Positions 9,264 to 17,150 of a stretch of DNA of 64,000 nucleotides are shown here, piece after piece (within the stretch, counting starts at the first letter, position 1; every line of letters begins with the position of its first letter). The notes under the pieces are model-generated. The model saw only the letters and a program-made list of their open reading frames with translations. It did no database searches and was not told where the DNA came from. Where the stretch lies: positions 62,001 to 126,000 of the forward strand of contig NZ_JACHHJ010000002.1 of assembly GCF_014207655.1 (NCBI RefSeq), given 5' to 3'. The DNA comes from Geomicrobium halophilum (GTDB lineage: Bacteria; Bacillota; Bacilli; Bacillales; Marinococcaceae). Made by a program: the position numbers and the translations under genes.

Positions 9264-9878
9264 ATAAATATAGACAAGCCTTAAACAGAATTATGCATGG
9301 TTCTTGTTAAACGAAACCAGCTAATAAAAACTAATGTAACATTCCATTATAGGGCGCGATTGTTTAATAACAAGCGCCCTTACTGCTGCATTGGGTGATT
9401 AAACACAGGAGTCGTATTTGGATAATTCTGAATCAGCCATTTTCGAGGGGTTGTGCAAAAATACCCCAAAACCAAAAGACTGAAGCTCTTGTTCTTCATC
9501 AATACCAATGGTCACGTGCCCCCCGAGTTTCTAAACAAGGCTTTCTAATTTTCCAATGGTCAATGGTCACTTCCCCATTTTCCAGTCGTGAGAGACAGGA
9601 TTACTTGATCTCTACACGATCCGCAAAACAACTCCAGTACCAATCATAACGGCACCTTCGCAAAAGTCATATTGTTGAGCTTCAAAATCAGTTTCTCCTC
9701 CAGACATCATCGAAGATGGTATTATTCACCATATTCGATGTAGATGTTAATGTATCTCGGAGTATTACCAATGAGTTGAATTATGATAATATAGGAAATA
9801 ATTGTATTAGTGTTTTTGGCTCTACCTTATGGTGCAGGGATTAAATGATTACTTAAAAATCAGAAAGGGTTTATTGTT
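9264..9878. other. Gene-poor stretch with transposon debris
   Basis: No convincing gene. It holds one copy of the dispersed end-like repeat (9425-9467). A segment near 9733-9760 (GATGTAGATGTTAATGTATC) resembles, in inverse orientation, the start of the transposase remnant at 26.98 kb; read forward it continues as a short coding-like frame to a stop near 9845. Confidence 0.4.
9425..9467 (+). repeat. Dispersed transposon-end-like repeat, copy B
   Basis: Reads ATTCTGAATCAGCCATTTTC then GAGGGGTTGTGCAAAAATAC and ends CCC. This is the best preserved member of the five-copy family and is close to an inverted-repeat end of a transposon. Confidence 0.6.
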
Positions 9879-10328
9879 ATGGAAAATAATAGAGGTCCTT
9901 CTTTAAATATGACCATTTTGTTTCTTATAATCGGCGTTGTTATATTTACCCTACCTTTTATACTGTCGCTTACTTTGATTGAAAATCCAAGTGTAGCGCT
10001 TTTATTTGGAGTTTTTGGTGCAGTAATTGTATCAATAATTGTACTAAAACCAGCTGTTAATAAATTGAATTTTAAACCGTCTACAGAAAAATATTTGGCC
10101 AAAAGGGATCAAGAATTCAATCTAAAGACTAGTCCTTTTAAAATAGGTATAACTTTTTTTCTTTTTGCTTTTGTTCTCTTTGTGATCCGGGAAAATGCTG
10201 ATGTTGCTTCATCTATGATGCGATCTATGATGCTTGTGTTGTTTTGGGGGATCATCATACTAATAATTTATATCTTGAGTATGAAAAGGAAAGGGTATCA
10301 GTTAAAAAATGGTCGTTGGACTAAATGA
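9879..10328 (+). CDS. Four-helix membrane protein
   Basis: 149 residues from an ATG with AAAGGG upstream. Four hydrophobic segments are visible at about residues 10-30, 38-58, 88-104 and 116-133, with a charged loop between the second and third. The C-terminus KRKGYQLKNGRWTK is basic and likely cytoplasmic. I do not recognise the family. It is converging with the next, leftward gene. Confidence 0.6.
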   Translation: MENNRGPSLNMTILFLIIGVVIFTLPFILSLTLIENPSVALLFGVFGAVIVSIIVLKPAVNKLNFKPSTEKYLAKRDQEFNLKTSPFKIGITFFLFAFVLFVIRENADVASSMMRSMMLVLFWGIIILIIYILSMKRKGYQLKNGRWTK

Positions 10329-10370
10329 TTAGAAAAAGGGGCTATACCAATGAAAGCCCCTTTTAAAAAA

Positions 10371-11687
10371 TTAATCGCAATCGTCTGCCAAAACTTCTTC
10401 TTCAATGTGAGGACCAACAACTGTATTACAGACAACGTTCCACCCAAGTGCTAGTGGAAAACCTACTCCCGTAACGCCAAGGGCCCAAGGAACACCATTA
10501 CAGAGCATAGTACCAAGAGCATACTGACGGAAGGAACACAGGTAAGGATCTAAGTCAGATTGTGCTTGAAAATCCTCCATTTCACTAGCAATTTGAGCAA
10601 TTTCCTTTTGCACATCTAGATCTGCATTCGAAAGTTCAAGGTTGCTATCAGTTTGTTCTTCAATTATTTCACCTTCAAGGTCGTAGAGTGTAACTGTAGC
10701 ATCATCCTCGTAAAGATCTCCCTCAAATTCAATAACTCCAAGGGATTCAACATCTTTATCCTCAGAAAACATCGTAAACACAGTAGTAGTAGTTTCCTCT
10801 TCTACGTCCAGCTTAGCTAAATAATAACTGTCGTTATATGCTCCTGAATAAGAAACATGAGCTACTTCTAGGTTATTAATATTTGCGGACCCAGGTGCAA
10901 CATCTTGGTAAACGGAATTGTTTTCAAGTTCCTCCTGTAAATCCGATAGCTCAGAATCATCTGTCACTTCTTCGCTAGAATAATCTACATCAGCTTCACT
11001 CATGATACTTACAATTTCTTCGTGATTTAAAGGGTGATAGGCCTCTAAATCGAGTAAATTCATCGTAACCGGTCCAGCAATACCATCAACGACTTGTTCC
11101 ATTGTCTCTTGAAAATCTTCAACCGCACCCTCGGTTTCTGGTCCGAAGATCCCGTCAATATCAATGGAAAGATCCACTTCATCTTGTTCATTCAGTTGTT
11201 CTTGAATACGGCGTACCAAACTATTGGCATCGCCTTCCTCGACAAGAATGGTTTCGATTAACTCATCCATGGTTCTAAGGGTATTGGGGCCAGCTAATCC
11301 ATCGACAGAGAGATCATTATCCGATTGAAAATCGCGAACGGCTTGCTCCGTTCCTGATCCAAAGATGCCATCAATGCCTCCATCGGGTTCAAAATAAAAC
11401 CAGGTTAAGTCCTCTTGGAGAATCTCCACCCCTTCGCCTTCAGAGCCTTCACCAAACAAAATGGCTTCTCTCAGTGCATTGTTGGTTTCCGGTCCGGCAA
11501 TGCCATCCACTGTCAGCCCTTCTTGATTTTGAAAATCTTGTACCGCAAGGTCTGTTTCTTCGCCATAAATGCCATCGATGCCATGTTCCGGAAGTGCACT
11601 GGGGTTCTCACGAATGAGCTGCTTCTGTACCGTCTCAATGAATCGACTCCTTGATTCTGCTGTCACTGTTCTGTCGTCAATACTCAT
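10371..11687 (-). CDS. Peptidoglycan-binding protein with Cys-rich C-terminal domain
   Basis: 438 residues from an ATG with AGGAGAGG upstream. Three PG_binding_1 domains lie at about residues 14-74, 84-142 and 152-212, each with the signature DGIxGxxTxxAVxDFQ and a VDGIAGPxT end. An acidic linker of about 160 residues follows. The last 55 residues are different: four cysteines, strong hydrophobicity and many glycines (LGVTGVGFPLALGWNVVC). Such Gly/Cys hydrophobic tails resemble halocin-C8-like or other bacteriocin domains (inference). There is no signal peptide, so export would need a holin-like or other route. The motif TGGTTGT-N15-TTTTCTTT upstream places it with the sigma factor genes next door. 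Confidence 0.75.
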   Translation of the reverse strand: MSIDDRTVTAESRSRFIETVQKQLIRENPSALPEHGIDGIYGEETDLAVQDFQNQEGLTVDGIAGPETNNALREAILFGEGSEGEGVEILQEDLTWFYFEPDGGIDGIFGSGTEQAVRDFQSDNDLSVDGLAGPNTLRTMDELIETILVEEGDANSLVRRIQEQLNEQDEVDLSIDIDGIFGPETEGAVEDFQETMEQVVDGIAGPVTMNLLDLEAYHPLNHEEIVSIMSEADVDYSSEEVTDDSELSDLQEELENNSVYQDVAPGSANINNLEVAHVSYSGAYNDSYYLAKLDVEEETTTTVFTMFSEDKDVESLGVIEFEGDLYEDDATVTLYDLEGEIIEEQTDSNLELSNADLDVQKEIAQIASEMEDFQAQSDLDPYLCSFRQYALGTMLCNGVPWALGVTGVGFPLALGWNVVCNTVVGPHIEEEVLADDCD

Positions 11688-11720
11688 GTTTATCCTCTCC
11701 TTTTTGTGGGGTTACCTCTA

Positions 11721-11750
11721 AAAGAAAATGAAAAGCTATTTTGACAACCA
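11721..11750 (-). promoter_or_regulatory. Shared promoter motif, copy 1 (PG-binding protein)
   Basis: On the minus strand TGGTTGT, exactly 15 bases, TTTTCTTTTA, about 35 bases before the start codon at 11687. Four more sites in the window have the same words with the same spacing. It is probably the promoter read by the neighbouring sigma factor. Confidence 0.7.
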
Positions 11751-11765
11751 ACGTCAGAAAAAAAG

Positions 11766-11969
11766 TTACATATATTTTTGCTTTTCTTCTAGCCATCCCT
11801 TAAATGTCCAAAAAGATATGACCTCCATCTCATAGGTGGCCTTGATCAAACGGGTATTCATATCTTGCCTTAGATCTTCGCGTTCTTGGGGATTCGTCGC
11901 ATTTAACCCACGCTGAATGCGAGGTTCCATATCCTCCAATACCTCTATGATGAGAGCGTTTTTATCCAT
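11766..11969 (-). CDS. RsoA-like co-sigma subunit
   Basis: 67 residues. The ATG at 11969 is chosen over an upstream in-frame start because GAGGAGG lies eight bases before it, inside the end of the sigma gene. The core IEVLEDMEPRI...EREDLRQDM matches the helix-turn-helix domain of RsoA (YvrHa) and of small conjugative-element regulators, which resembles sigma region 2. In B. subtilis RsoA and SigO (YvrI) are both needed to form an active holoenzyme. The stop-to-start distance of five bases implies translational coupling with the sigma gene. Confidence 0.75.
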   Translation of the reverse strand: MDKNALIIEVLEDMEPRIQRGLNATNPQEREDLRQDMNTRLIKATYEMEVISFWTFKGWLEEKQKYM

Positions 11970-11973
11970 ACGG

Positions 11974-12540
11974 TTAGCCTCCTCGAAGTTGAGCCAAAGC
12001 CTTTCTTCTCGTTTTTGATACATTTTGAGGGGTACAGTTTAATTTTTCCGAAATTTCATGATCATTTAAATGATCGAAGGTGTAGTAATGCAACACCGTT
12101 TTCCGCGTCGGATGAAACGATTGGAAGGTTTGGCCCATCTCTTCCGTTGGTAGCAGCTCTCGGATTTCCTGAGCCATGGCGTCATCCATTGATGGCTCTC
12201 GAGCAAGGAGGAAATCGCCCCGTGTTGCTCGCTCTTCTCCGAACGTATCTATCGGCTGATCAACGATGAGCATCGACTGCTGTTGTCGCTTCGATTGATC
12301 ATAAGTGTTGACGTAAAAACGGGTCAGCTTGTTGATATATTGCATCATTCGAACCCTTAGATAATAAACCTCAAACCGTTTGTCTAACTGCTCCGAGGCC
12401 CCTCGATCATTCTCTTCAATGGTTGCCTTCAGCAAATCCCAATGGTTATCTTCGGCCAAAAATCCTTGAATGATCGGTTCTTGAAACAAACGGGCATGTT
12501 CGTGGATGAAAGTCTCCAAACACCTTTCTCTCTTTTTCAT
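11974..12540 (-). CDS. SigO/YvrI-like sigma factor
   Basis: 188 residues; the ATG at 12540 has GGGGTGG upstream. The N-terminal half is helical and basic. The C-terminus is a sigma region 4 helix-turn-helix: FQSFHPTRKTVLHYYTFDHL, then DHEISEKLNCTPQNVSKTRRKAL. Length, the following RsoA-like gene and the nearby yvrJ match the B. subtilis yvrI-yvrHa-yvrJ locus, so a split sigma factor that binds the -35 element is likely. Its own promoter copy (12576-12606) suggests autoregulation. No anti-sigma gene like yvrL was seen. Confidence 0.78.
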   Translation of the reverse strand: MKKRERCLETFIHEHARLFQEPIIQGFLAEDNHWDLLKATIEENDRGASEQLDKRFEVYYLRVRMMQYINKLTRFYVNTYDQSKRQQQSMLIVDQPIDTFGEERATRGDFLLAREPSMDDAMAQEIRELLPTEEMGQTFQSFHPTRKTVLHYYTFDHLNDHEISEKLNCTPQNVSKTRRKALAQLRGG

Positions 12541-12575
12541 GGTGACCACCCCTTATGATTGATCGTTCTCTCCTA

Positions 12576-12606
12576 TAAAGAAAAAAGAGGAAGATAAAAA
12601 CAACCA
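12576..12606 (-). promoter_or_regulatory. Shared promoter motif, copy 2 (sigma operon)
   Basis: On the minus strand TGGTTGT, 15 bases, TTTTCTTTA, about 35 bases upstream of the sigma ATG. The word and spacing match the other copies, which suggests the sigma factor drives its own operon. Confidence 0.7.
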
Positions 12607-12669
12607 CATAGGAACGTTTGTTCTAAATTCTAGCATATGTTTGCTTTCTTTTCTAGTTTCAATGGTTAT

Positions 12670-12700
12670 TGGTTGTTAAATCACGGCCATTTTTTCTTTA
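12670..12700 (+). promoter_or_regulatory. Shared promoter motif, copy 3 (yvrJ-amidase)
   Basis: TGGTTGT, 15 bases, TTTTCTTTA, 24 bases before the yvrJ start. It is divergent from copy 2, about 65 bp away. Confidence 0.7.
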
Positions 12701-12724
12701 TCAAGAAAGAGAGGAGGAGTGGCG

Positions 12725-12877
12725 ATGCAGCAACTACCCGATTGGATGATTTTTGTAGGAAATTTTGGCTTTCCCACGCTCATTGCTGTCTATTTACTCA
12801 TGCGATTTGAGAAACGAATCGATGACTTAACCCAGGCCATTCAAGATCTCAAAGAATCCAAAAATCAAGAAGACTGA
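12725..12877 (+). CDS. yvrJ: YvrJ-family small membrane protein
   Basis: 50 residues from an ATG with GAGGAGGAG upstream. One membrane helix (VGNFGFPTLIAVYLLMRFE, about residues 11-29) is followed by a charged amphipathic tail, the layout of the YvrJ family and of BhlA/UviB-type holin-like peptides. Located immediately before an amidase, it could help an endolysin cross the membrane. In B. subtilis yvrJ sits beside sigO. The amidase starts 15 bases downstream. Confidence 0.8.
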   Translation: MQQLPDWMIFVGNFGFPTLIAVYLLMRFEKRIDDLTQAIQDLKESKNQED

Positions 12878-12891
12878 AAGGAGAGAATATC

Positions 12892-13578
12892 ATGGTCGCT
12901 ATCACTGAAGATTTCATCCCCATATCCAATACCAATCGTCCAGGCACTGTGCTCGCCCCCACACATGTGACGGTTCATGAAACGGCGAATACCGACGTGG
13001 GTGCCGATGCAGCCATGCACGCTGATTACGTAAAAGGCCAAGATGCTCAAGATCGTCAAGTCTCCTGGCATTATACCGTTGATGATGAGACGATCATTCA
13101 ACATCTGCCGAACGATGAAATCGGTTGGCATGCGGGAAGTGAAGGCAACGATCAATCTGTAGGTATTGAGCTTTGTGTCAATCAAAACGGAAACTTTGCA
13201 CAAACGCGTGCGCAAGCGGTTGAACTCATTCAAATGCTGATGAGTGACCTGAATGTTTCCTTAGAAAATGTGGTTACCCATTAGTATTGGACGGGCGCCA
13301 ATTGCCCCGCGAATTTATTGAATGATTGGGAGAATTTTAAGGAGGACATTGCGGTCGATGGAGGTGATCCCGCCCCCGGAGGAGAGCAGCTCCAAGTCAT
13401 CGTTGATACCCTTTGGGTTTATGATCAACCCGACTGGGACGCTCGATATACGACCGTGAATGAAGGCGAAATCTTTACCATCGAAGAAGCATTAACCGTG
13501 AACGGATCTTTGATGTACGAGCTCCGAAGTGGTTTATATATCACTGGAAATCCCGAATATGTTGACATCATTGCATAA
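12892..13578 (+). pseudogene. N-acetylmuramoyl-L-alanine amidase with SH3-like tail, in-frame UAG
   Basis: Continuous frame of 228 codons interrupted only by TAG at codon 131. The Ami_2 domain starts with HVTVHETAN (zinc His29), has GIELCVN (catalytic Glu near 93) and His130. The conserved motif H-Q-x-W-T-G-x-N-C-P follows directly, with TAG where glutamine is usual, so CAG to TAG is the likely change. The last 65 residues resemble an SH3-type wall-binding domain. Without readthrough the protein loses Cys138 and the binding domain. Ribosome site AAAGGAGAG. It is co-transcribed with yvrJ, so a lysis role is likely. Confidence 0.8.
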
Positions 13579-13621
13579 ACAAATGAGCCACTCCTTAGCT
13601 AGGAGATTGGCTCATTTGTTT
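13576..13621. terminator. Convergent terminator between amidase and glutaredoxin
   Basis: AAACAAATGAGCCA and its inverse complement flank a 16-base loop. The right arm lies inside the 3' end of the leftward glutaredoxin gene, so one hairpin serves both genes. Confidence 0.8.
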
Positions 13622-13849
13622 TAATGCTTTTTTCAGTTTCAATGTTGCCCCTACATAGGTGGATGTTCCGTCCTCTTGTTGAATAATCGTGTACGGAACC
13701 CCGGAGGCTTTAGCGTCTCTAAATTCTTGTAAATACGTTTGATGTTCAGCAATATTCTTTTCTTGGTAAGGAATGTTATTGTGCTTAAGCCAAATTTTAA
13801 AGAGTTTACAAGGGTCACATCCCGTTTGTGTATAGACGATTACCGTCAT
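13595..13849 (-). CDS. Glutaredoxin-like protein in the sigma regulon
   Basis: 84 residues from an ATG with AAGGGGATGG upstream. It has MTVIVYTQTGCDPC (redox motif CDPC, residues 11-14), SGVPYT (cis-proline loop, residues 49-54) and the YVGA end, the layout of short glutaredoxins of the NrdH/YruB kind. The upstream region carries the same promoter motif as the sigma operon, so it probably belongs to that regulon. A link to the four cysteines of the neighbouring PG-binding protein is an attractive inference. A decayed copy is at 31.28 kb. Confidence 0.82.
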   Translation of the reverse strand: MTVIVYTQTGCDPCKLFKIWLKHNNIPYQEKNIAEHQTYLQEFRDAKASGVPYTIIQQEDGTSTYVGATLKLKKALKQMSQSPS

Positions 13850-13883
13850 GAAACCATCCCCTTTCAAATGCTCATTCTTTATA

Positions 13884-13914
13884 TAAAGAAAACTAAGAGA
13901 TGAAATAACAACCA
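13884..13914 (-). promoter_or_regulatory. Shared promoter motif, copy 4 (glutaredoxin)
   Basis: On the minus strand TGGTTGT, 15 bases, TTTTCTTTATA, about 35 bases before the ATG at 13849. The distance to the start is nearly the same as for copies 1 and 2. Confidence 0.7.
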
Positions 13915-13960
13915 GTCGAAAAAACGCTTGATAAAATAAGAATTTATTAGAAGGGCTCAA

Positions 13961-14377
13961 CCCCTAAACATCGATGCATTCAACATCATTTAAAAGCAGA
14001 AGGAAAACCTGCTAATACAGTGAACGGAATTTCCCTCCTTTTGAAAACGGTGGTGTAGTGGTAATGTTTTATCTGGACCCCGAGAGGCATTTATCAAGAC
14101 TAGAAACGATGGTTCCGAGGGATTGGGGTATGCAACGACTTATCTGTCCATTTTATTTTTCGACATGAAGGAAATTCGGGATAACATCACTAAATGCTGA
14201 ATTTTCCGAATAAAAAATCACCTTTCTTTTATACAATGATCTCAATTCAAGAATTGGACCATATTGTGGAGGAACGTTTATGTATCCAAATGATTAATAT
14301 CAGAGAGTTTGTAACCATTTAAAAATACTGCTAATCTATTATCGTTATTTTTTATGCATATAGAGGAGTTTTTCATC
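13961..14377. other. Intergenic stretch without a recognisable gene
   Basis: About 400 bp with no convincing reading frame on either strand. Its right end carries the ribosome site of the aac(3) remnant. Confidence 0.5.
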
Positions 14378-14809
14378 ATGAGTCAAACTGAATTGATTCA
14401 ACAATCAAAGGCACCACAAACACGTAGTTCGCTTGCAAATGACTTAAGAAACCTGGGTTTGAGTGAGGGTATGGTTGTAATTGTGCATTCTTCGATGAAA
14501 TCATTAGGTTGGGTTTGCGGTGGATCAGTAGCTATAATTCAAGCTTTACAAGATGTGATCACTTCAAAAGGTACGATTATCATGCCAGCTCATAGTGCTG
14601 ATGTATCGGATCCAAGAGAGTGGGGTAATCCAGCAATTCCAGAAGAATGGGTCACTGAAGTGATGAATGAATTGCCGCCATTTGATCCCAGTGTAACACC
14701 AACCGTAGCAATGGGGACTATTCCAGAGTCGTTCCGCACATACCCAGATGTCAAACGTAGTTATCATCCTGTACACTCTTTTTCAGTATGGCAAATCTGG
14801 AACAAATAA
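14378..14809 (+). pseudogene. Aminoglycoside 3-N-acetyltransferase fragment
   Basis: From an ATG with AGAGGAG upstream, 143 residues match the N-terminal half of the AAC(3)/YokD family: LRNLGLSEGMVVIVHSSMKS, GGSVAIIQALQDV and TIIMPAHS. They run up to the active-site region (YHPVHSF, normally SxHP). The frame then ends after SVWQIWNK, where the family goes on for another 120 residues including more catalytic-site residues. Following sequence is unrelated, so this is a deletion rather than a simple stop. Acetyl-CoA-dependent modification is unlikely to survive. Confidence 0.72.
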
Positions 14810-14823
14810 ATGGGAGGGATAAA

Positions 14824-14943
14824 GTGGGCATCATCGGTACTGCAAATATTGCTCTTGCTGCTTTCATATCCTTAGTTAGTTTCATCATTTGGTTGGTTGT
14901 ACGATCTGGAAAAAGGCAAAAGTGTGATCATGAGGTAGATTAA
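14824..14943 (+). CDS. Small single-span membrane protein
   Basis: 39 residues from a GTG with GGAGGG upstream. One hydrophobic helix (about residues 3-26, ALAAFISLVSFIIWLVV) is followed by a basic then acidic tail (RSGKRQKCDHEVD). It starts 14 bases after the truncated aac(3). Function unknown. Confidence 0.45.
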   Translation: MGIIGTANIALAAFISLVSFIIWLVVRSGKRQKCDHEVD

Positions 14944-14953
14944 TCTTCCTGAA

Positions 14954-14976
14954 TCGAAGCGCATTTACGGAATAAG
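14954..14976. repeat. Intergenic GCGC-type repeat, copy
   Basis: TCGAAGCGCATTTACGGAAT then AAG. It belongs to the short intergenic repeat seen again at 46087, 46681 and 48091. Confidence 0.45.
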
Positions 14977-15054
14977 TGCTCCTTTCGTTATTGGCTTGTT
15001 GGCTCATAAGAATAACCTTTGTATAAAATCTTATGCAATTGTAGGTGTAGGAGA

Positions 15055-15204
15055 ATGAAAGAACCAAACGATAAAGAAATAAAAGAAGCGCAAGGAGAAT
15101 ATAAAAAAGTAGGCAAGCTTCGACCAAAGTTTGAGGATTTGGGTGCGAGAACCTTGTTAATCGTTCTCTTAATCCTTCTGATTGCGTTTCTAGTAGACGG
15201 ATAA
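15055..15204 (+). CDS. Small C-tail membrane protein
   Basis: ATG with GGAGA close upstream; an earlier start at 15019 lacks a ribosome site. The 49-residue product has a charged N-terminal part and one C-terminal membrane helix (TLLIVLLILLIAFLV). Function unknown. Confidence 0.45.
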   Translation: MKEPNDKEIKEAQGEYKKVGKLRPKFEDLGARTLLIVLLILLIAFLVDG

Positions 15205-15272
15205 AGTTATTTAAATGGCGATATAATTCCAATTACCAATAGAAGTGTTATTACGTTATCGAGACGCGTTAA

Positions 15273-15314
15273 TGGATGTTTCTGTCCAACCCCTCGAAAA
15301 GGTATATTTCAGAA
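15273..15314 (-). repeat. Dispersed transposon-end-like repeat, copy C
   Basis: On the minus strand it reads ATTCTGAAATATACCTTTTC then GAGGGGTTGGACAG. The similarity to the 31.5 kb copy goes on for some 30 bp beyond the core (AGAAT...CTTTATCACC), so these two copies share a longer ancestor. Confidence 0.55.
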
Positions 15315-15420
15315 TGTTATGCTTTCAATGCTTTATCACCATAAAAAAATGACCCACTAATGGGCTACCCCATTAATTATGAGATTATACATTTAAAAGC
15401 AGAAAAAAGGGAGAGGTTTT

Positions 15421-15669
15421 ATGAAATGGTTTGTGGTGGTTTTTTTTATATTTTTTGGTGTAGTAATTTCAGATAGTATACTATACTTCTTAGGTATTGG
15501 TCCTCAATATCTCGAAACAAATTATGTTTTTTTGATTATTGGGGTAGGTCATATAGTACATGGTATAATATTATTTCGAGTCGATAGAGAATATAAAAGT
15601 GCTATAATTATGTCTTTTAGCTTGGGTCTTTTGATGCTTGGTATGATGATATTAACGTTTATAACATAG
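15421..15669 (+). CDS. Small membrane protein, three helices
   Basis: 82 residues from an ATG with GGGAGAGG upstream. Hydrophobic segments lie at about residues 3-25, 35-52 and 60-80, separated by short polar turns. No family recognised. It stands alone upstream of the cupin cluster. Confidence 0.5.
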   Translation: MKWFVVVFFIFFGVVISDSILYFLGIGPQYLETNYVFLIIGVGHIVHGIILFRVDREYKSAIIMSFSLGLLMLGMMILTFIT

Positions 15670-15873
15670 TCAAAGACATGTACTTCCAAAGAAATTTCAT
15701 CCAAGCACTACTCTTCTTTGGAGTTCACCAATATGATGACGCTTAGCAAGTACTAACACAAAAAAACTTACCCGATTTTGTCCCTCCTAAAATTTTCTAT
15801 AGTTTTTTTAATTAAGTATTGTTACAATATATTATATGTGAGAAAATTAGAAAAAATACAGGAGGTTATTGAA

Positions 15874-16512
15874 TTGTTTGATCAAATCATAGAAAAAACA
15901 GATATTATTGGTCTTCATTTTGAGAAAAATTTAAGTATTGGGAATAAATTTTACACGCATGTTATTGCAAGTTCTGGTCCTGGAATTAGTGACTTTGTCA
16001 CTCATAGTGATGCGTTTCACTACACTCAATATGGAATACATATTGCTCAAGTTGATCGGTTAACTTTTTTCGGTGATCCCAATCAAATTATTACGGGACA
16101 CTTTGTAGATTGTAGGGAGGGGTCCCCAACCCTTCATAAATATGTATCTATTGATTATTACCCAGACCCAACTAAAAAACTTAATATAGATCGAGGGATA
16201 GCTCATACATTTGATGGATTAGAAAATGTACTCACTCGTGATGAACCAATTTGGTACATGTCTGTTGGTAATTCCGATTATAATATGGAGAGTGATGTGA
16301 TTAACGTTCCAAGAGAATTGGAGTTGAATGAATTTCCCGAAGTAACAATAAATAAATATCCAATCCCAAGAGAAGCATATGAATTTGTACTTGGTATACA
16401 GCATAAAAATATGACAGAATTACAAGAATATCCTAATAGAGTGTTAGTAAACATTGATGGCGAAAAACGTTACGTAACAATTACACCTAAAAAGGGGGAT
16501 AAAGAAAATTGA
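15874..16512 (+). CDS. RmlC-like cupin protein 1
   Basis: A TTG at 15874 is chosen because AGGAGG lies eight bases upstream; the longer frame from 15778 has no such site. The 212-residue protein has an RmlC-type jelly-roll centre: GHFVDCREGSPTLHKYVSIDY then LNIDRGIAHTFDGLENV, equivalent to the DVRKGSPTFGKW and PRGFAHGF segments of dTDP-sugar 3,5-epimerases. It overlaps the next gene by TTGA, and both are paralogues. With an exporter and small protein downstream, a tailoring role is likely; the substrate is unknown. Confidence 0.65.
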   Translation: MFDQIIEKTDIIGLHFEKNLSIGNKFYTHVIASSGPGISDFVTHSDAFHYTQYGIHIAQVDRLTFFGDPNQIITGHFVDCREGSPTLHKYVSIDYYPDPTKKLNIDRGIAHTFDGLENVLTRDEPIWYMSVGNSDYNMESDVINVPRELELNEFPEVTINKYPIPREAYEFVLGIQHKNMTELQEYPNRVLVNIDGEKRYVTITPKKGDKEN

Positions 16513-17132
16513 ATAAGAATAGTCATTTAGGTATTCCGGGTGTGTATTGGGAAAAAAATTTTTTTGCAGAGACAGGGGAAAATAGCTATACTTTAGTAGC
16601 AAATAAAGGCCCTCTAGTCACTGATTTATTTCATTACAAAGAAAACTCTTATAAATCTTACGCGTTATCGGTTGGACAAATCAATAGATATACATTCTTC
16701 GGAAAGTCGGATCAAGTAATTTCAGCTAAATTAGTAGATTGTCGCTCTTCATCTGAGAATCTTCATAAGAAAATTGAATTTAATTTTAAACCTGATCCAA
16801 CACAGTGTTTAGTAGTCGAGAGAGGAATTGCGGAATATTTCGAAGGTTTGGATAATATTTCTGTCAGATCAGAGCCAATCCTGTTCTCAACCAATAAACC
16901 AAATGGGCATGATTTGGGAGACGACTCTATTGCCATTCCGCTAGATAAACTAGATAATGAATTTCCAATTATCTCACCAAGTGAATTACCTTTGCCCAAT
17001 GAAGCTTTGCAATTCATGCTCAAAAGGGAACAAGAAGTAATTAAATCAGGGAAAAACGTGAAGAGTACATCTAATTTGTATCTTAATAACAAGTTCTACA
17101 AAATCAGCTTGCAGCCTAAACCTTTATACTAA
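16509..17132 (+). CDS. RmlC-like cupin protein 2
   Basis: TTG start inside the stop of the first cupin gene, with GGGGG nine bases upstream; translation is probably coupled. 207 residues, paralogous to the preceding protein: the same AKLVDCRSSSENLHKKIEFN and VERGIAEYFEGLDN segments. The His of the RGIAH motif is replaced by Glu (RGIAEYF), so the two cupins are not equivalent and may form a heteromer with one active subunit (inference). Confidence 0.62.
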   Translation: MNKNSHLGIPGVYWEKNFFAETGENSYTLVANKGPLVTDLFHYKENSYKSYALSVGQINRYTFFGKSDQVISAKLVDCRSSSENLHKKIEFNFKPDPTQCLVVERGIAEYFEGLDNISVRSEPILFSTNKPNGHDLGDDSIAIPLDKLDNEFPIISPSELPLPNEALQFMLKREQEVIKSGKNVKSTSNLYLNNKFYKISLQPKPLY

Positions 17133-17150
17133 AATAAGGAGGTGATTAGT

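Noticed and set aside
9395-9649. 84-codon plus-strand frame
   Set aside because: It runs through the dispersed repeat and lacks a ribosome site; the protein looks random.
11741-11746. TTGACA on the plus strand as a -35 box
   Set aside because: It is the inverse of the shared TGGTTGTCAA motif, and no rightward gene starts behind it.
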